From contig NZ_JALEXO010000167.1 in assembly GCF_022780145.1 (NCBI RefSeq), forward strand, positions 1-6,175: a stretch of DNA of 6,175 nucleotides, written 5' to 3'. Source of the stretch: Intestinibacter sp. Lineage in GTDB: Bacteria > Bacillota > Clostridia > Peptostreptococcales > Peptostreptococcaceae. Shown here piece after piece: positions 6,016-6,175 of this stretch. The notes beneath the pieces are model-generated. The model did no database searches. It was not told the origin of the DNA and was given only the letters and a program-made list of their open reading frames with translations. Within the stretch, counting starts at the first letter, position 1. Every line of letters begins with the position of its first letter. The position numbers were made by a program, and so were the translations under genes.

Positions 6016-6048
6016 TTTTTTATCAAATATAAATAAAATGATAAAAAA
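6016..6048. repeat. Perfect 10-bp inverted repeat in the divergent intergenic region
   Basis: TTTTTTATCA (6016-6025) and TGATAAAAAA (6039-6048) are perfect inverted copies separated by 13 A/T-rich bases. It lies between the leftward channel gene and the rightward partial gene. It could be an operator controlling one or both, or a weak hairpin. The arms are almost entirely A/T, so chance is a real alternative. Confidence 0.4.
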
Positions 6049-6103
6049 GTCTTTATTTTAAATCGATAATTATGGAATTGTTAATAATGGAGGTTTTATT
6101 TAT

Positions 6104-6175
6104 ATGAATGATAAAATAAAAGAAATTGAAAATAAATTACCTAAGGATTGTTGTTGTCTGTGCTCTCATCTAACA
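6104..6175 (+). CDS. Start of a rightward gene for a Cys-rich protein, function unknown
   Basis: An ATG at 6104 opens a frame of 24 codons that is still open at the window edge. It has a strong GGAGG (6089-6093) 10 nt upstream. The visible residues begin MNDKIKEIENKLPKD and continue CCCLCSHLT, placing four Cys and one His within eight residues. Such a cluster could bind zinc or an iron-sulfur group, but nothing beyond the edge can be checked and I do not recognise the family. It diverges from the channel gene, and no promoter could be assigned with confidence in the A/T-rich 190 bp between them. Confidence 0.6.
   Translation, partial: MNDKIKEIENKLPKDCCCLCSHLT

Noticed and set aside
1..6175. 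CRISPR array, tRNA, rRNA, insertion sequence or riboswitch
   Set aside because: I saw no repeat-spacer pattern, cloverleaf, transposase frame or conserved riboswitch core on either strand.

Overview
This window is AT-rich DNA from what looks like a low-GC, Gram-positive anaerobe of the clostridial type. A Finegoldia/Peptoniphilus/Parvimonas-like anaerobic coccus is my best guess, but it is an inference. The reasons are AT-biased codons, strong GGAGG-type ribosome sites, a VanR-like two-component system, a Lys/Glu-rich exported protein, and a thioredoxin that resembles those linked to amino-acid (glycine) reductases. Six of the seven genes lie on the minus strand. One short partial gene lies on the plus strand at the right edge.

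Reading leftward along the minus strand from the right: a potassium channel with a long N-terminal pentapeptide-repeat beta-helix (4666-5913); trxB (3640-4572, GTG start) followed 22 bp later by trxA (3300-3617); a Lys/Glu-rich exported protein (2481-3101) closed by a clear intrinsic terminator (2429-2467); and a response regulator (1554-2249) with its sensor kinase 10 bp behind it (1-1543, cut by the window edge). No gap exceeds 300 bp. The largest are 2250-2480 (promoter of the two-component operon plus terminator), 3102-3299 (the most interesting regulatory DNA here) and 5914-6103 (divergent intergenic region).

The main discovery candidate is non-coding. Upstream of the exported protein, six copies of a WGTAAC-like hexamer start at 3194, 3205, 3215, 3226, 3236 and 3247. 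The steps of 11, 10, 11, 10 and 11 bp keep them on one face of the helix. They can be read as three tandem dimer sites (hexamer-N5-hexamer) 21 bp apart. They stop 3 bp upstream of a -35 position that does not match consensus, followed 17 bp on by a perfect TATAAT. This is what an activator-dependent promoter for an OmpR/PhoB-family regulator should look like. The middle site fits the published WalR/YycF consensus exactly. The regulator encoded next door is of the same family and is a second candidate.

The trxB-trxA pair probably forms an electron-transfer module. The reductase lacks the usual NADPH-phosphate signature, and the thioredoxin has a TCQPC active site in place of WCGPC. The channel upstream carries Cys residues in its beta-helix, which makes a redox link conceivable but unproven.
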